The notes under the pieces: generated by a model
What the model was told of the DNA's origin: nothing
The model's input: the letters and a program-made list of their open reading frames with translations, nothing else
Database searches by the model: none
Program-made: the position numbers and the translations under genes
NCBI GenBank assembly: GCA_963662155.1
Contig: OY759273.1
Coordinates: 1 to 64,000, forward strand
DNA from: Lamellibrachia columna
Lineage: Eukaryota; Annelida; Polychaeta; Sabellida; Siboglinidae
Reading direction: 5' to 3'
DNA length: 64,000 bases
Shown here: positions 48,385-59,955 of the stretch, piece by piece
How the letters are laid out: each line of letters starts with the position of its first letter
Numbering within the stretch: the stretch's first letter is position 1

Positions 48385-48615
48385 CTGTATAAAACATATG
48401 AATGACGAGCTCAGTAAATAAAGTTGAAAGGAAAAACTTTGTTGAGTGCATGCAGCACAAATGACAGAATTGTACACACATAAAACATCTAATATTATTC
48501 TGCTGATGTAGGTTGCATAATATTTGACTTTTAACATAAAAAGGGGAAAATTAGAAAAAATTATATTTTTTTATGAATATCTACTTTATTGAGGATTGCA
48601 TAACAATTATTATTA
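48385..48615. other. Intronic spacer
   Basis: AT-rich sequence upstream of the exon at 48,384. No gene is recognised. Confidence 0.5.
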
Positions 48616-48830
48616 TTAAAGCAAAACATAAGTCATGGTCTATGCACCAATAACAGTTACTAAAACAACAATTTGTAACTACAATTAAGAATATCACGCC
48701 AGTGGTTTACTAGGAAACCCTTGTTTGAACACACAACTGGTTAAATACATTGATTAGACAACGTAGGTGTATTTCTATTGCAAGTTTAGCAGATAAAACT
48801 GCACATGGCACACAAAATTGTTTTTCATAA
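48616..48830. mobile_element. Left end of a third TTAA T2/Kolobok-like copy
   Basis: TTAA-AGCAAAACATAAGTCATG, then TATGCACCAATAACAGTTAC, CAACTACAATTAAGAATATC and GCCAGTGGTTTACTAGGAAA, colinear with the left ends at 21,926 and 37,030. I could not find a matching right end, so it is truncated or its partner is diverged. It abuts the PIF-like pseudogene. Confidence 0.6.
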
Positions 48831-49125
48831 ACAGAAACATGCGTTTCGCGTTTTGATCAACGTTAACCGCAGACGTCCGAAAGGAGTGACGCACACAGCG
48901 AACGAAAACATGCGAAACAAGACAAGTAGCACCCGCCAAACTGTAAAGTCACATTATTACAAAATGGTGGCATCCACGAAAAAGAGAAAAGCCATTTTGG
49001 CATTGCTTCTTATAATGACAATTTGTCGCCAGCAATGAAATATTTGGGTTCATTCCTGGATACAGCGATGTAAGGGACAAGGCGTTTTTGGAAATATTGT
49101 TAGGGAATTAGAGGGGGAAGACTCC

Positions 49126-49390
49126 GAGATGTACAAAAGATACTTCCACGTAACTCTCGAGGGCATTAAGACCCTGAGATGTACAAAAGATACTTCCACT
49201 TAACTCTCGAGGGCATTAAGACCCTGAGATGTACAAAAGATACTTACACGTAACTCTCGAGGGCATTAAGACTCTGGCTCGAGAGCATTAAGACTCTGGC
49301 TCGAGGGCATTAAGACTCTGGCTCGAGAGCATTAAGACTCTGGCTCGAGGGCATTTAAGACTCTGGCTCGAGGACATTAAGACTCTGCTA
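49126..49390 (+). repeat. Nested 50-bp and 21-bp tandem repeats inside the pseudogene exon
   Basis: Three copies at 50-bp spacing (49,126, 49,176, 49,226) of GAGATGTACAAAAGATACTT plus CCACGTAACTCTCGAGGGCA, then about six copies of GGCTCGAGGGCATTAAGACT. Both derive from one coding segment of the transposase. Confidence 0.92.
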
Positions 49391-49533
49391 CAGAAGGTTG
49401 GTTCATCTATAAAGGTTGGTTCATCTATAAAGAAAACCGATGGTGATGAGAAAGTCAATTTCGCCTGAAGAAAAAGAAAGTCATCCTGAGATACCAGCAA
49501 TAGGTTTGTTCACTTGATTTTATTTAAAATCTA

Positions 49534-50186
49534 GGGGAGACTGGGGGGTGTGGGCCACATTTTTTATCTTTTTGCTCTATGAGTTGAACATTTGCAACTA
49601 CATGATTTTGTTTCTGCTTATATAAAACCCAACTACATTAGGTTTGTACTTACCACATTAAATAAAAAAACTTTCAATATGTTGGGAGGACTGGGCCACA
49701 TAGTTGGGTAGGCCTACCTGATCAAACCTTGTTCCCAAATTACATTATTTGGTATAATTTCATACAAAATGGGAGGTATACCAGGGGAAATCAGGCCACT
49801 ATATTTATTTAGCTGCAATCTTGTACCACAGATTTAGTTGCACCAATAAGTTTGTAGGGATTTATATACCAAATCAAAATTAGTCTTTTCAATTATTTTG
49901 GACAAGTTTCAGACTTGACCTTTGTTTGCTGGAGTGATTTATATATGGGGTTCCCCAAAGAGGTCATGTGACCACAATATTGTGGAACATCTTTAATAGC
50001 TTGACTACAAATAGAGATGGCCCACTTCACCCTCTGGCCCACACCTCCCTCTGGCCCACACCTCCCTCTGGCCCACTCCTCCCTCTGGCTCACACCTCCC
50101 TCTGGCCCACACCTCCCTCTGGCCCACTCCTCCCTCTGGCCCACTCCTCCCTCTGGCCCACACCTCCCTCTGGCCCACACCTCCCC
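49534..50186. mobile_element. Pogo-type MITE, 653 bp, inside the pseudogene's intron
   Basis: TA-GGGGAGACTGGGGGGTGTGG at the left and CCACACCTCCCC-TA at the right give TA target duplications and GGGGAG-type inverted ends, like the autonomous-sized element at 59,956-62,489. Subterminal GGGCCACA motifs recur inside (49,690). The right end is expanded into about nine tandem copies of CTCTGGCCCACACCTCC (50,030-50,186). The MITE starts 30 bp past the splice donor and forms most of the 766-bp intron. Confidence 0.75.
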
Positions 50187-50385
50187 TAACCCTTGCCTAC
50201 TCTGTTAAAAATAACACTGACAAAGATTCATATTGCAATCTTAACATTTGTTGCATATTTTTTATTCAGGTGAAACATTCCACAGCTTGACATTTGCACA
50301 GAGGATTGGTGAACGAACGATCTCCAACATTGTGACAGAAACTTGTCAAGTTCTACTTGATTGTCTGAAGGACAATTACCTGAAG

Positions 50386-50921
50386 GTAAAGCTACATATC
50401 TAGGCCTTCAAGTACATGTGTTGCACGTACCAGATTACAGCTACAGGTAGAAATAAAAACACAACTAAAATGAGTACATTTGTCCATATTCCAGCCTGTC
50501 CTGCATACCAGTGCCACAATAATTTTTATTACCGTCAGCTGTGCCAGTGCCAGAATAATTATGACTTTGACTTTCATTTGACATTTGAGTTTGGGGTTGA
50601 CATTGGAATGGCGGTGCCATTTGAGCCTTGAAAATGGCATTCTGTATTTCATTCATAGCAATCATGTGATTTTTTGCATCTAATGTTGCCAAGGACTGAC
50701 TAACATAGATACCGTTGCTAGGCAGGAGATAGGCGATTTTTTGAAGAATATATTAAAAAAAAGTATGCGTATAAATCGAGTGTGTCATGTTATGTGCAGG
50801 ATGGCTGCTCTGTCGACGTACGATGATGTGGTGAAGTTAGTGAGCGGTAGTTTTTGCGTACTCCTCTATTATGCTAATTACCCATGTAAAACAAAAGACA
50901 AACCCCAAATATTTAGATATC
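50386..50921. other. Unassigned DNA
   Basis: Short open frames on both strands (for example 50,465-50,692 minus and 50,741-50,965 plus) show no recognisable family. A plus-strand phrase MAALSTYDDVVKLVSGS at about 50,802 could be exon-like but has no support. Confidence 0.4.
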
Positions 50922-51213
50922 TTAAAGGTGCTTCCTCAATTGAAAGTTTTAACTTTGTCATGTGATTGGCGAGAGGATGGAAGTCACGCCCATGATCAGC
51001 GTTGACCCACACAGTGTTTAACATTTTGGATATCCACTGTTTTGATCCTTACCAGATCTAACTGAAATAATTTTTTGTAGATGATTCGAACAAAAATAGG
51101 CAGTTTTTATTAAATCGACTGCAGATGTTACATAAACTATTCATACACTATATATTTGGACACCAAACAATCGGATCTGAGATAGGCTAAATCAGTTGAG
51201 TAAGCAGTTCTAA
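50922..51213. mobile_element. TTAA MITE, short form (about 290 bp)
   Basis: The left end is TTAA-AGGTGCTTCCTCAATTG; the right end is CAGTTGAGTAAGCAGTT-CTAA. It is related to the two 500-bp copies at 62,767-63,766 through GGATATCCACTGTTTTGATC, CTTACCAGATCTAACTGAA and the CACGCCCATGATCAGCGTTG block, in inverted orientation. It is an internally deleted copy. Confidence 0.8.
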
Positions 51214-51484
51214 GCTTAGCTGTTCAACATTTTCTTTGCACATGTTGACTCAAGACTTTCAGGTGTCTGTGCTGAAATCATCTGATCTAAGGGTGTAAAT
51301 TGTTCAAAAAGTCACAGGTATATATTGTATCTGATAATCAAGTAAATTTATACAAATGAAAGGAATCTGTCTATTTTGCCTGACATTTTTGTGTGGAGAA
51401 GCATGAACAGAATATTAGATCCTTCAACTAGCTAAATGAGAACATCTGATTTTGCTACCCTCACCATGTTTATAAAATAATTAT
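51214..51484. other. Spacer before the duplication
   Basis: AT-rich sequence; no gene or repeat is recognised. Confidence 0.5.
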
Positions 51485-51898
51485 ATGCATCTGTCTTTTT
51501 GTATTATAAGTTCTAAATGAACTCATTTTGTACTGCTTTTGAAGTGTCATGATACCATCCCCTATTATTTATTTGGCTCAGAGGAGAAGTACCATCAGTT
51601 CCATTTAGATAATGTAACTTTGTTATCGAACAATACAATGTTTTTGTTTTAAAATCAAAAACCTGATGAGTTGTTAAATTTTTTGGCTTGCAAAATGGCT
51701 AGTGATAAAAAGTTTTCAAATAAAAAATTAGAATATCATATTATGATTGAGCTGATGATATTAGGAAGTGAATATCATTGTTGTAAAATTATCATTATGA
51801 TGCAAAGTAGCAAAGATATTTGAATACCCAACACACAAAAATGTGTTACACTGTCCATGTTGGACATTGTTCTGAAATTACTTTATTTTTACAACAAA

Positions 51899-53147
51899 AT
51901 GGATCATCCTGATCCAGTAGAAGTGAAAAAGCTGAAGGCAAGAGAGTGCCAAAGGAAACGGAGAGAAATTAATAGAGAATTCAGAAACATTTGAAAGAAG
52001 GATGCCACACAACAACAAAAGAACTGGGATGCTAAGCGGCTAACTACGACAGAGGGAAAAGAGGAAACATCAAGGAGTTGAGAGACTGAGACAGCAAAAG
52101 CATAGAAAGATTAAAACTGAATGGGTGGAAAGGACAGTCAGATCGAGAGGAGTAAAGAAACAAGTGAAACTGATGACACCTGCTGAAAGAAGAGAATATG
52201 AGAAGCAGAAGAAGGCTTATACAGTGTAGTAGAAAACAATTGATGGGTAAAAAAAATGGTAGATTAAAGGAAAAAGATAGTGATAGAAAAAAGGGACGGT
52301 AAAGCAAAGCATGCTTGAAGACACTGTTGGTGATGAAGATGATGGGATAATGTCAGAAGACGCAGCTGAAGAAAAGGAAGGTCCCCAAGCACTGAATACC
52401 ACAAGCAGGCAGCTCAGATATTACTACTGTAGAAAAATACTTGAAAGGATGCCACAACACAGAACACACAGAGCAGAAGCACTTCAGTCTATTATCCTCT
52501 CTGCTACACCTACCTCCAGAAAAGCATATAAGAAATGAGGGATTATGGTTAAAACAAGTGCACCAACCAAACAGTTTAATGCCAGAATTTAAAGGGATGA
52601 TCATGGAAAGGGATGTTTGCAGAAAAATATCATCAAATCATGCCCTCAGGATCAAAAGAAAATACAAGAAAATCTAAACAAAATGGCTAAAACACTGGCT
52701 GTTTCTAAAGGTAAAGTGTTCAGGGATATTAGCATGCTCGCTGGGACTGCCAAATTTAGAAAAGACAGGGTATCCCCACAATGGATGAATCGAATCCAGG
52801 ATTTCTTCTTCAGAGAAGACATTAGCAGAGCTGTACCAGGGAAAACAGTGTGAGCTGCTTTCAAACAACACAAGGCAAAGTGTCTTCTGAGCATGACAGT
52901 TGAAGATGCATACAAAATCTTGTGAGATGAAAATCCAGCCTTCCCTTACAAGCTCACAATATTCAAGAAATTCCGTCCGCCAAATGTGAGGATCCCAAGG
53001 TTCAGTGATCGTATTCAGTGCACCTGTCCCAAGCACACAAATGTTGAAAGGAAGATAGCTGCTTTGAATGCCATCATGAAAAGATTGGTACTGGGTAATA
53101 CCAATTTACATGTAGTCAGATTTCCAGGTATTACTATGTTAATCAAG
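51899..53147 (+). pseudogene. Broken gene of an expanded uncharacterised invertebrate family, copy 1
   Basis: It begins MDHPDPVEVKKLKARECQRK then RREINREF, a basic N-terminus, and breaks at several stops and frameshifts. Later pieces read QLRYYYCRKILERMPQHRTH, ISMLAGTAKFRKDRVSPQWM, NRIQDFFFREDISRAVPGKT, stop, AAFKQHKAKCLLSMTVEDAY, stop, KKFRPPNVRIPRFSDRIQCT, CPKHTNVERKIAALNAI. The F..R.DISR..PGK..., L.MT..DAY, F...RP..V and C.C..H.N phrases match a family I know as many uncharacterised proteins in cnidarian and lophotrochozoan genomes, possibly carried by transposons. The function is unknown. It ends at a donor-like ATCAAG|GTAATC. Confidence 0.65.
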
Positions 53148-53743
53148 GTAATCTTCTTCGTATTTTATGAAAAAGTAATTTGAATCAGGTAAACCAACAG
53201 CCCAACCAAGTATAGACAGTTTGAAAATAAAGATTAATTTGATTAACCTTGTCGTTTATGTCACGTCTGTCATAATTAATGTCGCATCTGTCACACAGGG
53301 GTTTTTGTCCTGTAGAATGCATCTGTCTTTTTGTATTATAAGTTCTAAATGAACTCATTTTGTACTGCTTTTGAAGTGTCATGATACCATCCCCTATTAT
53401 TTATTTGGCTCAGAGGAGAAGTACCATCAGTTCCATTTAGATAATGTAACTTTGTTATCGAACAATACAATGTTTTTGTTTTAAAATCAAAAACCTGATG
53501 AGTTGTTAAATTTTTTGGCTTGCCTAAAACTTAAGCAAAATGGCTAGTGATAAGAAGTTTTTCAAATAAAAATTTAGAATATCATATTATGATTGAGCTG
53601 ATGATATTAGGAAGTGAATATCATTGTTGTAAAATGATCATTATGATGCAAAGTAGCAAAGATATTTGAATACCCAACACAAAAAATGTGTTACACTGTC
53701 CATGTTGGACATTGTTCTGAAATTACTTTATTTTTACAACAAA

Positions 53744-54995
53744 ATGGATCATCCTGATCCAGTAGAAGTGAAAAAGCTGAAGGCAAGAGAGTGCCAAAGG
53801 AAACGGAGAGAAATTAATAGAGAATTCAGAAACATTTGAAAGAAGGATGCCACACAACAACAAAATAACTGGGATGCTAAGCGGCTAACTACGACAGAGG
53901 GAAAAGAGGAAACATCAAGGAGTTGAGAGACTGAGACAACAAAAGCATAGAAAGATTAAAACTGAATGGGTGGAAAGGACAGTCAGATCGAGAGGAGTAA
54001 AGAAACAAGTGAAACTGATGACACCTGCTGAACGAAGAGAATATGAGAAGCAGAACAAGGCTTATACAGTGTAGTAGAAAACAATTGACGGGTACAAAAC
54101 ATCGTAGATTAAAGTAAAAAGATAGTGATAGAAAAAAGGGACGGTAAAGCAAAGCATGCTTGAAGACACTGTTGCTGGTGATGAAGATGATGGAATAATG
54201 TCAGAAGACGCAGCTGAAGAAAAGGAAGGTCCCCAAGCACTGAATACCACGAGCAGGCAGCTCAGATATTACTACTGTAGAAAAATACTTGAAAGGATGC
54301 CACAACACAGAACACACAGAGCAGAAGCACTTCAGTCTATTATCCTCTCTGCTACACCTACCTCCAGAAAAGCATATAAGAAATGAGGGATTATGGTTAA
54401 AACAAGTGCACCAACCAAACAGTTTAATGCCAGAATTTAAAGGGATGATCATGGAAAGGGATGTTTGCAGAAAAATATCATCAAATCATGCCCTCAGGAT
54501 CAAAAGAAAATACAAGAAAATCTAACAAAAATGGCTAAAACACTGGCTGTTTCTAAAGGTAAAGTGTACAGGGATATTAGCATGCTCACTGGGACTGCCA
54601 AATTTAGAAAAGACAGGGTATCCCCACAATGGATGAATCGAATCCAGGATTTCTTCTTCAGAGAAGACATTAGCAGAGCTGTACCAGGGAAAACAATGTG
54701 AGCTGCTTTCAAACAACACAAGGCAAAGTGTCTTCTGAGCATGACAGTTGAAGATGCATACAAAATCTTGTGAGATGAAAATCCAGCCTTCCCTTACAAG
54801 TTCACAATATTCAAGAAATTCCGTCCGCCAAATGTGAGGATCCCAAGGTTCAGTGATCGTATTCAGTGCACCTGTCCCAAGCACACAAATGTTGAAAGGA
54901 AGATAGCTGCTTTGAATGCCATCATGAAAAGATTGGTACTGGGTAATACCAATTTACATGTAGTCAGATTTCCAGGTATTACTATGTTAATCAAG
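53744..54995 (+). pseudogene. Same broken gene, copy 2
   Basis: Second copy within the tandem duplication. It shares the disabling TGA after VPGKT/M (54,701 region) and the TGA in DAYKIL-stop-DENPAF with copy 1, so the gene was already dead when duplicated. Differences include the N-terminal region (an AAGGCTTAT context) and an added Ala codon near 54,172. Confidence 0.65.
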
Positions 54996-55166
54996 GTAAT
55001 CTTCTTCGTATTTTATGAAAAAGTAATTTGAATCAGGTAAACCAACAGCCCAACCAAGTATAGAGACAGTTTGAAAATAAAGATTAATTTGATTAACCTT
55101 GTCGTTTATGTCACGTCTGTCATAATTAATGTCGCATCTGTCACACAGGGGTTTTTGTCCTGTAGA

Positions 55167-56077
55167 ATGGAATCTATGAAAATAAGTGCCCCACGAGAGG
55201 TATGCTGAGTGAGGTGTGAGGTGTAGGACATAACCAGACAATTAATTTATTTCTCTGTCCAGAAAAATTATGTTGGGTGGAACTTTTCCAACTGGATTTT
55301 CAAAAAGGGACACAATTTTGCACTGTCAGCACTATCATTCGATAGTTTCAATGGAAAACCTAACATTTCTATTTTTGTCTTATCACAACCATCATAATAC
55401 ACCTCTAAAAAAAAAAGAATTATCATTGTGGAAACTTTTGCAGGAGATTTATAGATGTGACAGACGCGACACAAAAATGTGAATGGTCTATTTCATCATC
55501 CTATATAATAAAAGCCAGGCAGTAAGTTATCTTCTACTTATTACCTTGGTACACTTTCAACCCCATACTATAACATTATATGTGTAAGAAATTATTTTAG
55601 GAAAGAAAATTATTCACTCCTAATTTTTGCACAACTGTTCCATTTTTCATGACTTCGCTCATATGGAATCAGTAATTTATGGTTTATATTGTTGGTAAAG
55701 CTCCAGATACCTGGTTCGTTATATTTATCAGGAGTGAGTATTTCAGTGAAAAATTTGCAAGATTATTTTGTTGGATTATCAGATAACGGATAAGTTGAAA
55801 CATGGTTCCATACGGTTTCTTTCACTGATCGACAAATTTCTTTAAAGGCCGAGTGCAAAACTCACTCAAGACTCCCACCTCCAATGGCATCTTGGGATTT
55901 AAATGTAACGTAGAAACGCTTGTACCGTCTCGAAATATGATTTGATTGGTTAACACTCAAATCATCCAGATTTGGTTTTAGTGCAGGGAACGAATTTAAA
56001 TATTATTCAGAGTTTGGGTTTAAGCGTGTGATGACGTGTATTTTGTTACAGCTGTATTTGTAAGCTGAACTTTTGGT
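55167..56077. other. Unassigned DNA
   Basis: AT-rich stretch. GTGACAGACGCGACAC at about 55,457 echoes, inverted, the GTCGCATCTGTCACAC string at the end of each duplicated block, so it may be the far end of the same element. No gene is recognised. Confidence 0.4.
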
Positions 56078-56251
56078 AACTATATAAATTTGCAGAAAAC
56101 TTTCGATAAAGTGCCATATCAAAGATTGTTACTTAAACTAAAAGCCCATGATGTAATCAACTGGATAGAAGAGTGGCTTACACACAGAAGATACAGCGTA
56201 ATAGTAGATGGTGAGATTTCAAACTAGAAATCTGTTTTGAGTGGGGTACCA

Positions 56252-59200
56252 CCCAGCCGGCATACAACGTCGGTATGACGTTGATTATTAGTTGCATATA
56301 CGTTGCGACGTCGAACAACACAAATGCAACGTTTTCTCAGCGTCTGGTCATCGACGTCACAAGGACGTGGAAATTTGATGTCGCCACAACGTTGAAATCA
56401 AGTCGACAACCAAACCCAACGTCTTCACAACGTCTGGTTATCAACGTTATAAGGACGTGGACATTTGACATCCATGCAACGTTGTAATCATATCGACAGT
56501 TCAACCAACTAGTTTCATCTATAAATACAACGTTTTTACCACGTCTGGTCATCGACGTGATAACAACGTAGATATATATGACGTTGGCACAACGTTGAAA
56601 TCACGTCGACAACCCAACCCAACGTCTTCACAACGTCTGGTTATCAACGTTATAAGGACGTGGAAATTTGACATCCATGCAACGTTGTAATCATATCGAC
56701 AGTTCAACCAACTAGTTTCATCTATAAATACAACGTTTTTACCACGTCTGGTCATCGACGTGATAACGACGTAGATATATATGACGTTGGCACAACGTTG
56801 TAATCACGTCGACAACCCAACCCAACGTCTTTGCAACGTCTGGTCATCAACTTTAGAATGACGTGAAAAATGTACGTCCATACAACGTTGCAATCACGTC
56901 GACAGCCCAACCAACTAGGTACATACATATAAATATGGCGTTTTACAATGTCTGATCATCAACGTTATAACGACGTGGATATATGTGACGTTGGCACAAC
57001 GTTGAAATAATGTCGGCAACGCAATTATAAGGTCATCGCCATTATAAGGACTTGGACATTTGACGTTCATACAATGCTGCAATTTTTTATTTTTTCAAGT
57101 TGCGAATGTTAACTATAACATCTCTATTCTCTAAGACAACACAACACGTGCGGTGTTAGATGCCTTAACTAAAATTACACATAATAAGACCCTTTATATT
57201 TGTAATGTTAGGTAATTTAAGGCAGCTTTCACCACACATTTTGGTATTGAGTAAGTCAGCGGCATATCTACCGTATTCCAGCATGCATTGCGCGGGCCGC
57301 CATGTTGCCTTGAGTTCGAACGAACGAAATCGATGGAAGCGTAACAATCCACTAATATATGCGAGTAAGTGTCACCATCCGCTTTTATTTGTTGAACTGT
57401 TTAGTTCTATCGTTTGTACGGAACACACACGACCATAATGTTGTCTTTGTCGTGATGTATTTTGCATGCTTTCACCGATTTGAATCTGAGCACATTTTCC
57501 GATGTATAGTCTATCGCAAAACTCGGTGTCGTCGCATTCCTCTCGTTTTCGATCATACCCTGCACTTGTTCCAGTGAAATGTGGTCATGTAGTGTTATGT
57601 ATAAATTGCACTCTCTTATTATATAACTATCAAAGTCATTGCCATTGGAATAAAACTGCAGTATTTATAAATTGCATCGGGAATTTACCGGACAATAGAG
57701 CAGCCATGTTGACTGGCTGGGGCTTGTGCAGTGTGCTTTGTATTCGTTTCATCTGCCCTGCGTTGTAAATAGATGTGTCGGTTAATACCTTTATGTAATT
57801 CCTTTTAAGCGGGTGACCTGAAGAAGCAGACATGAACTGAAGCAGAGGTGGATGCAGCGCTCTCTGTGTAGCCGAAGTACGCACTCGACCAAACTGGTAG
57901 TGAAGACTGAGGAACAACTAGACAGAATGGAGTAACAGTGTTCTTGATAAATCTGAAGTCATACGTTTGCTTTCATTGGTAATGTTTAGCGTTAGTTAGG
58001 AAACTATAATTATTGTGTGATTTAATAAAAATGAGATCGTAAGGTTAATTTGAAAATGTTTTGTCAGCCATGGGGTCCATTGAAATTCAAGTCAGCTTGC
58101 CATTAATGCCCATTACTACATTTCGGATTTTAAGGTCGGCGCAGTTTAATGTATGATATGGTGTTGTGAGCTTTCTTTGTTATCAAAATAAGTTGTAGTT
58201 CCTGCTCTAAATACACATTTATAATTGTGCCTCTTGTGTGTGATAAGAATGTGTGGAAGCCATATACATAGTAGATCCCCAAACACAACATAAAGGAGTA
58301 TTTAACTTGCTTGTTGTGCATTGTTTCATTGAGCTGGTGTTTCTGAAGCCATGAATTGGTCAGATTACTGGTCTTGTCATATTGTTTCAATAATGGCTTA
58401 GCCATTGTCTGTACATTCTTTACAACTACCTGGCTGTTACCAGACAGATGTAGGGTAACATTCTATCAACTGAAATAGAACCAAACAAATCTGATTTGTT
58501 TGCACATTTGTAGTGATTGTACAGGAAATTAATAGACTAGCCTGCATTCAATGAAGCAATTCCAAAAAAGATTCCGATCGGCTCTTGAAAATACATTCCG
58601 AAATAGAGTTGACCCCCATATTTATGACAGCTGTTGTTTGCTGTTACAATTAACAATACGAAAGCACATAATAATTATGTCTGCTGCTGAATACTGGTTA
58701 CTAGAGGAATTAATCTACATTGAATGTATTCCACTGGTTCAGGAGTGTACACATTGCCAAATGAAACCATATTTGTTGTATCAGAACATAGTGAATATCT
58801 TTATTTTGTTAATGTTTGATTTATTATCAAAACATAATATTTAATGACTGTTTTGAAAAAAAAATGTCAACTTGGTGATTAGTGATCTCCTTGTGCTCTT
58901 TTCAATGTCTGCATGATACTGAATACAACAAATTGGGCAAACAAGAGTGATGTAATGGTCTACATTGTATTCCATGGGTTCATTGATATACACATTGTTA
59001 AATAAAATGTCTCATGTATCGGAATAAGGTGAATATCTGTCTTTATTTTGTTCAAAACGTATTTAATGATCATGTTAATTGACTGTTTCGACGATAAAAG
59101 TGTAACACCGGTGAGTCAGGCTCTTCTAGTACACGATCTACGCTACAGACCCACGTGTAGACACCGACATACATAGCATTGACGAAGGGGAACTACATTT

Positions 59201-59818
59201 TCATAGTAACACCTGTAAACAATTTTAGTTGGTTATCAGAAAACAGTAACGATCTAATGTTGACACAACGTTGAAATCCAATAAATTTTCTACATTGTTG
59301 CAACGTTGAAACCTGACGTCGATCCAACTACTTTTCAACATTGCAACAACGTTGAAACCCAACGTCGATGCTACGTTGGAACTCGACGTCGATCCAACTT
59401 TCAAATCCCAACTAGTTTTCAACATTGGTACAACGTGGAAACCCGACGTCGATACATCGTTGAAGCCTGACGTAGATACAACTTTCAAATCCAACTAGTT
59501 TTCAACATTGTTGCGACGTCGATATCCGACGTCGATACATCGTTGAAACCTGACGTAGATACAACTTTCAAATCCAACTAGCTTTCAACATTGTTACGAC
59601 GTCGATACCCGACGTTGATACAACGTGGAAACCCGACGTCAATGCAACTTTCAAATCCAACTAGTTTTCAATATTGGTACAACGTGGAAACCCGACGTCG
59701 ATACATCGTTGAAACCCGACGTAGATACAACTTTCAAATCCAACTAGTTTCCGACATTGCTACAACGTGGTACCTGACGTTGAAACAACGTATTTTCAAC
59801 GTCATTTTGCCTGCTGGG
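56252..59818. mobile_element. ACGT-rich DNA element, about 3.57 kb, inserted in the LINE
   Basis: Ends CCCAGCCGGCATACAACGTC (left) and, inverted, CCCAGCAGGCAAAATGACGT (right) form imperfect terminal inverted repeats; the duplicated target is CA. The left arm (56,252-57,070) is built of a roughly 212-bp repeat and the right arm (59,240-59,818) of a roughly 85-bp repeat, both studded with ACGT-containing words (AACGTT, GACGTC, AACGTGG). The middle has no transposase and includes a dispersed repeat copy (58,185-58,470). I recall similar ACGT-rich termini with CCCAG..GGC ends in fish and invertebrate repeats but cannot name the superfamily. Confidence 0.75.
57071..59239. other. Core of the ACGT element, no gene seen
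   Basis: About 2.2 kb without a convincing protein frame. The longest open stretches (around 57,502-57,768 and 58,551-58,844) do not resemble known families. The dispersed GGCTTAGCCATTGTCTGTAC repeat lies at about 58,390. Confidence 0.5.
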
Positions 59819-59955
59819 CACAGGGATCAGTATTAGGCCCTATACTATGTTTTAATATATATATATATATATAAATGATTTGGAAGATGACATATCTAGC
59901 AAAGTACTGAAATTTGCAGATGATACAAAAGTATTCAGATAGGTTACTGATGTTA

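Larger units (their letters stand above)
48964..50385 (+). pseudogene. PIF/Harbinger (HARBI1-like) transposase pseudogene, two exons
   Basis: Exon 1 (48,964-49,503) starts MVASTKKRKAILALLLIMTI, meets a stop, then reads NIWVHSWIQRCKGQGVFGNI, VRELEGEDSEMYKRYFHVTL and EGIKTL. Next come two extra 50-bp copies of the EMYKRYF..EGIKTL segment (frameshifting), a 21-bp array of its tail, and LLQKVGSSIKK and MRKSISPEEK in another frame. Exon 2 (50,270-50,385) reads GETFHSLTFAQRIGERTISN, IVTETCQVLLDCLKDNYLK. The donor CAATAG|GTTTGT and acceptor TTATTCAG are in matching phase. These are the N-terminal and HTH parts of HARBI1-type proteins; the DDE nuclease part that should follow is missing. Confidence 0.8.
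51485..55166 (+). repeat. Tandem segmental duplication, two copies of about 1.83-1.85 kb
   Basis: Copy 1 is 51,485-53,316 and copy 2 is 53,317-55,166, joined head to tail at TGTAGA|ATGCATCTGTC. They are nearly identical over their length, with scattered substitutions and small indels (for example an extra GCT in copy 2 near 54,172 and CCTAAAACTTAAG near 53,523). Each copy holds the same broken gene. Confidence 0.95.
56078..59953 (+). mobile_element. LINE reverse-transcriptase fragment split by another element
   Basis: Left part (56,078-56,251): NLQKTFDKVPYQRLLLKLKA, HDVINWIEEWLTHRRYSVIV, DGEIS, stop, KSVLSGVP. Right part (59,821-59,953): QGSVLGPILCFNIY, a (TA)n expansion breaking the frame, then LKFADDTKVFR. 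Removing the insertion restores the conserved SGVPQGSVLGP box. The catalytic FADD is intact, while the first catalytic Asp of YIDLQKAFD is Asn. CR1/L2/jockey-like by motif style. It is truncated at 5' and cut at 3' by the pogo element at 59,956. Confidence 0.85.
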
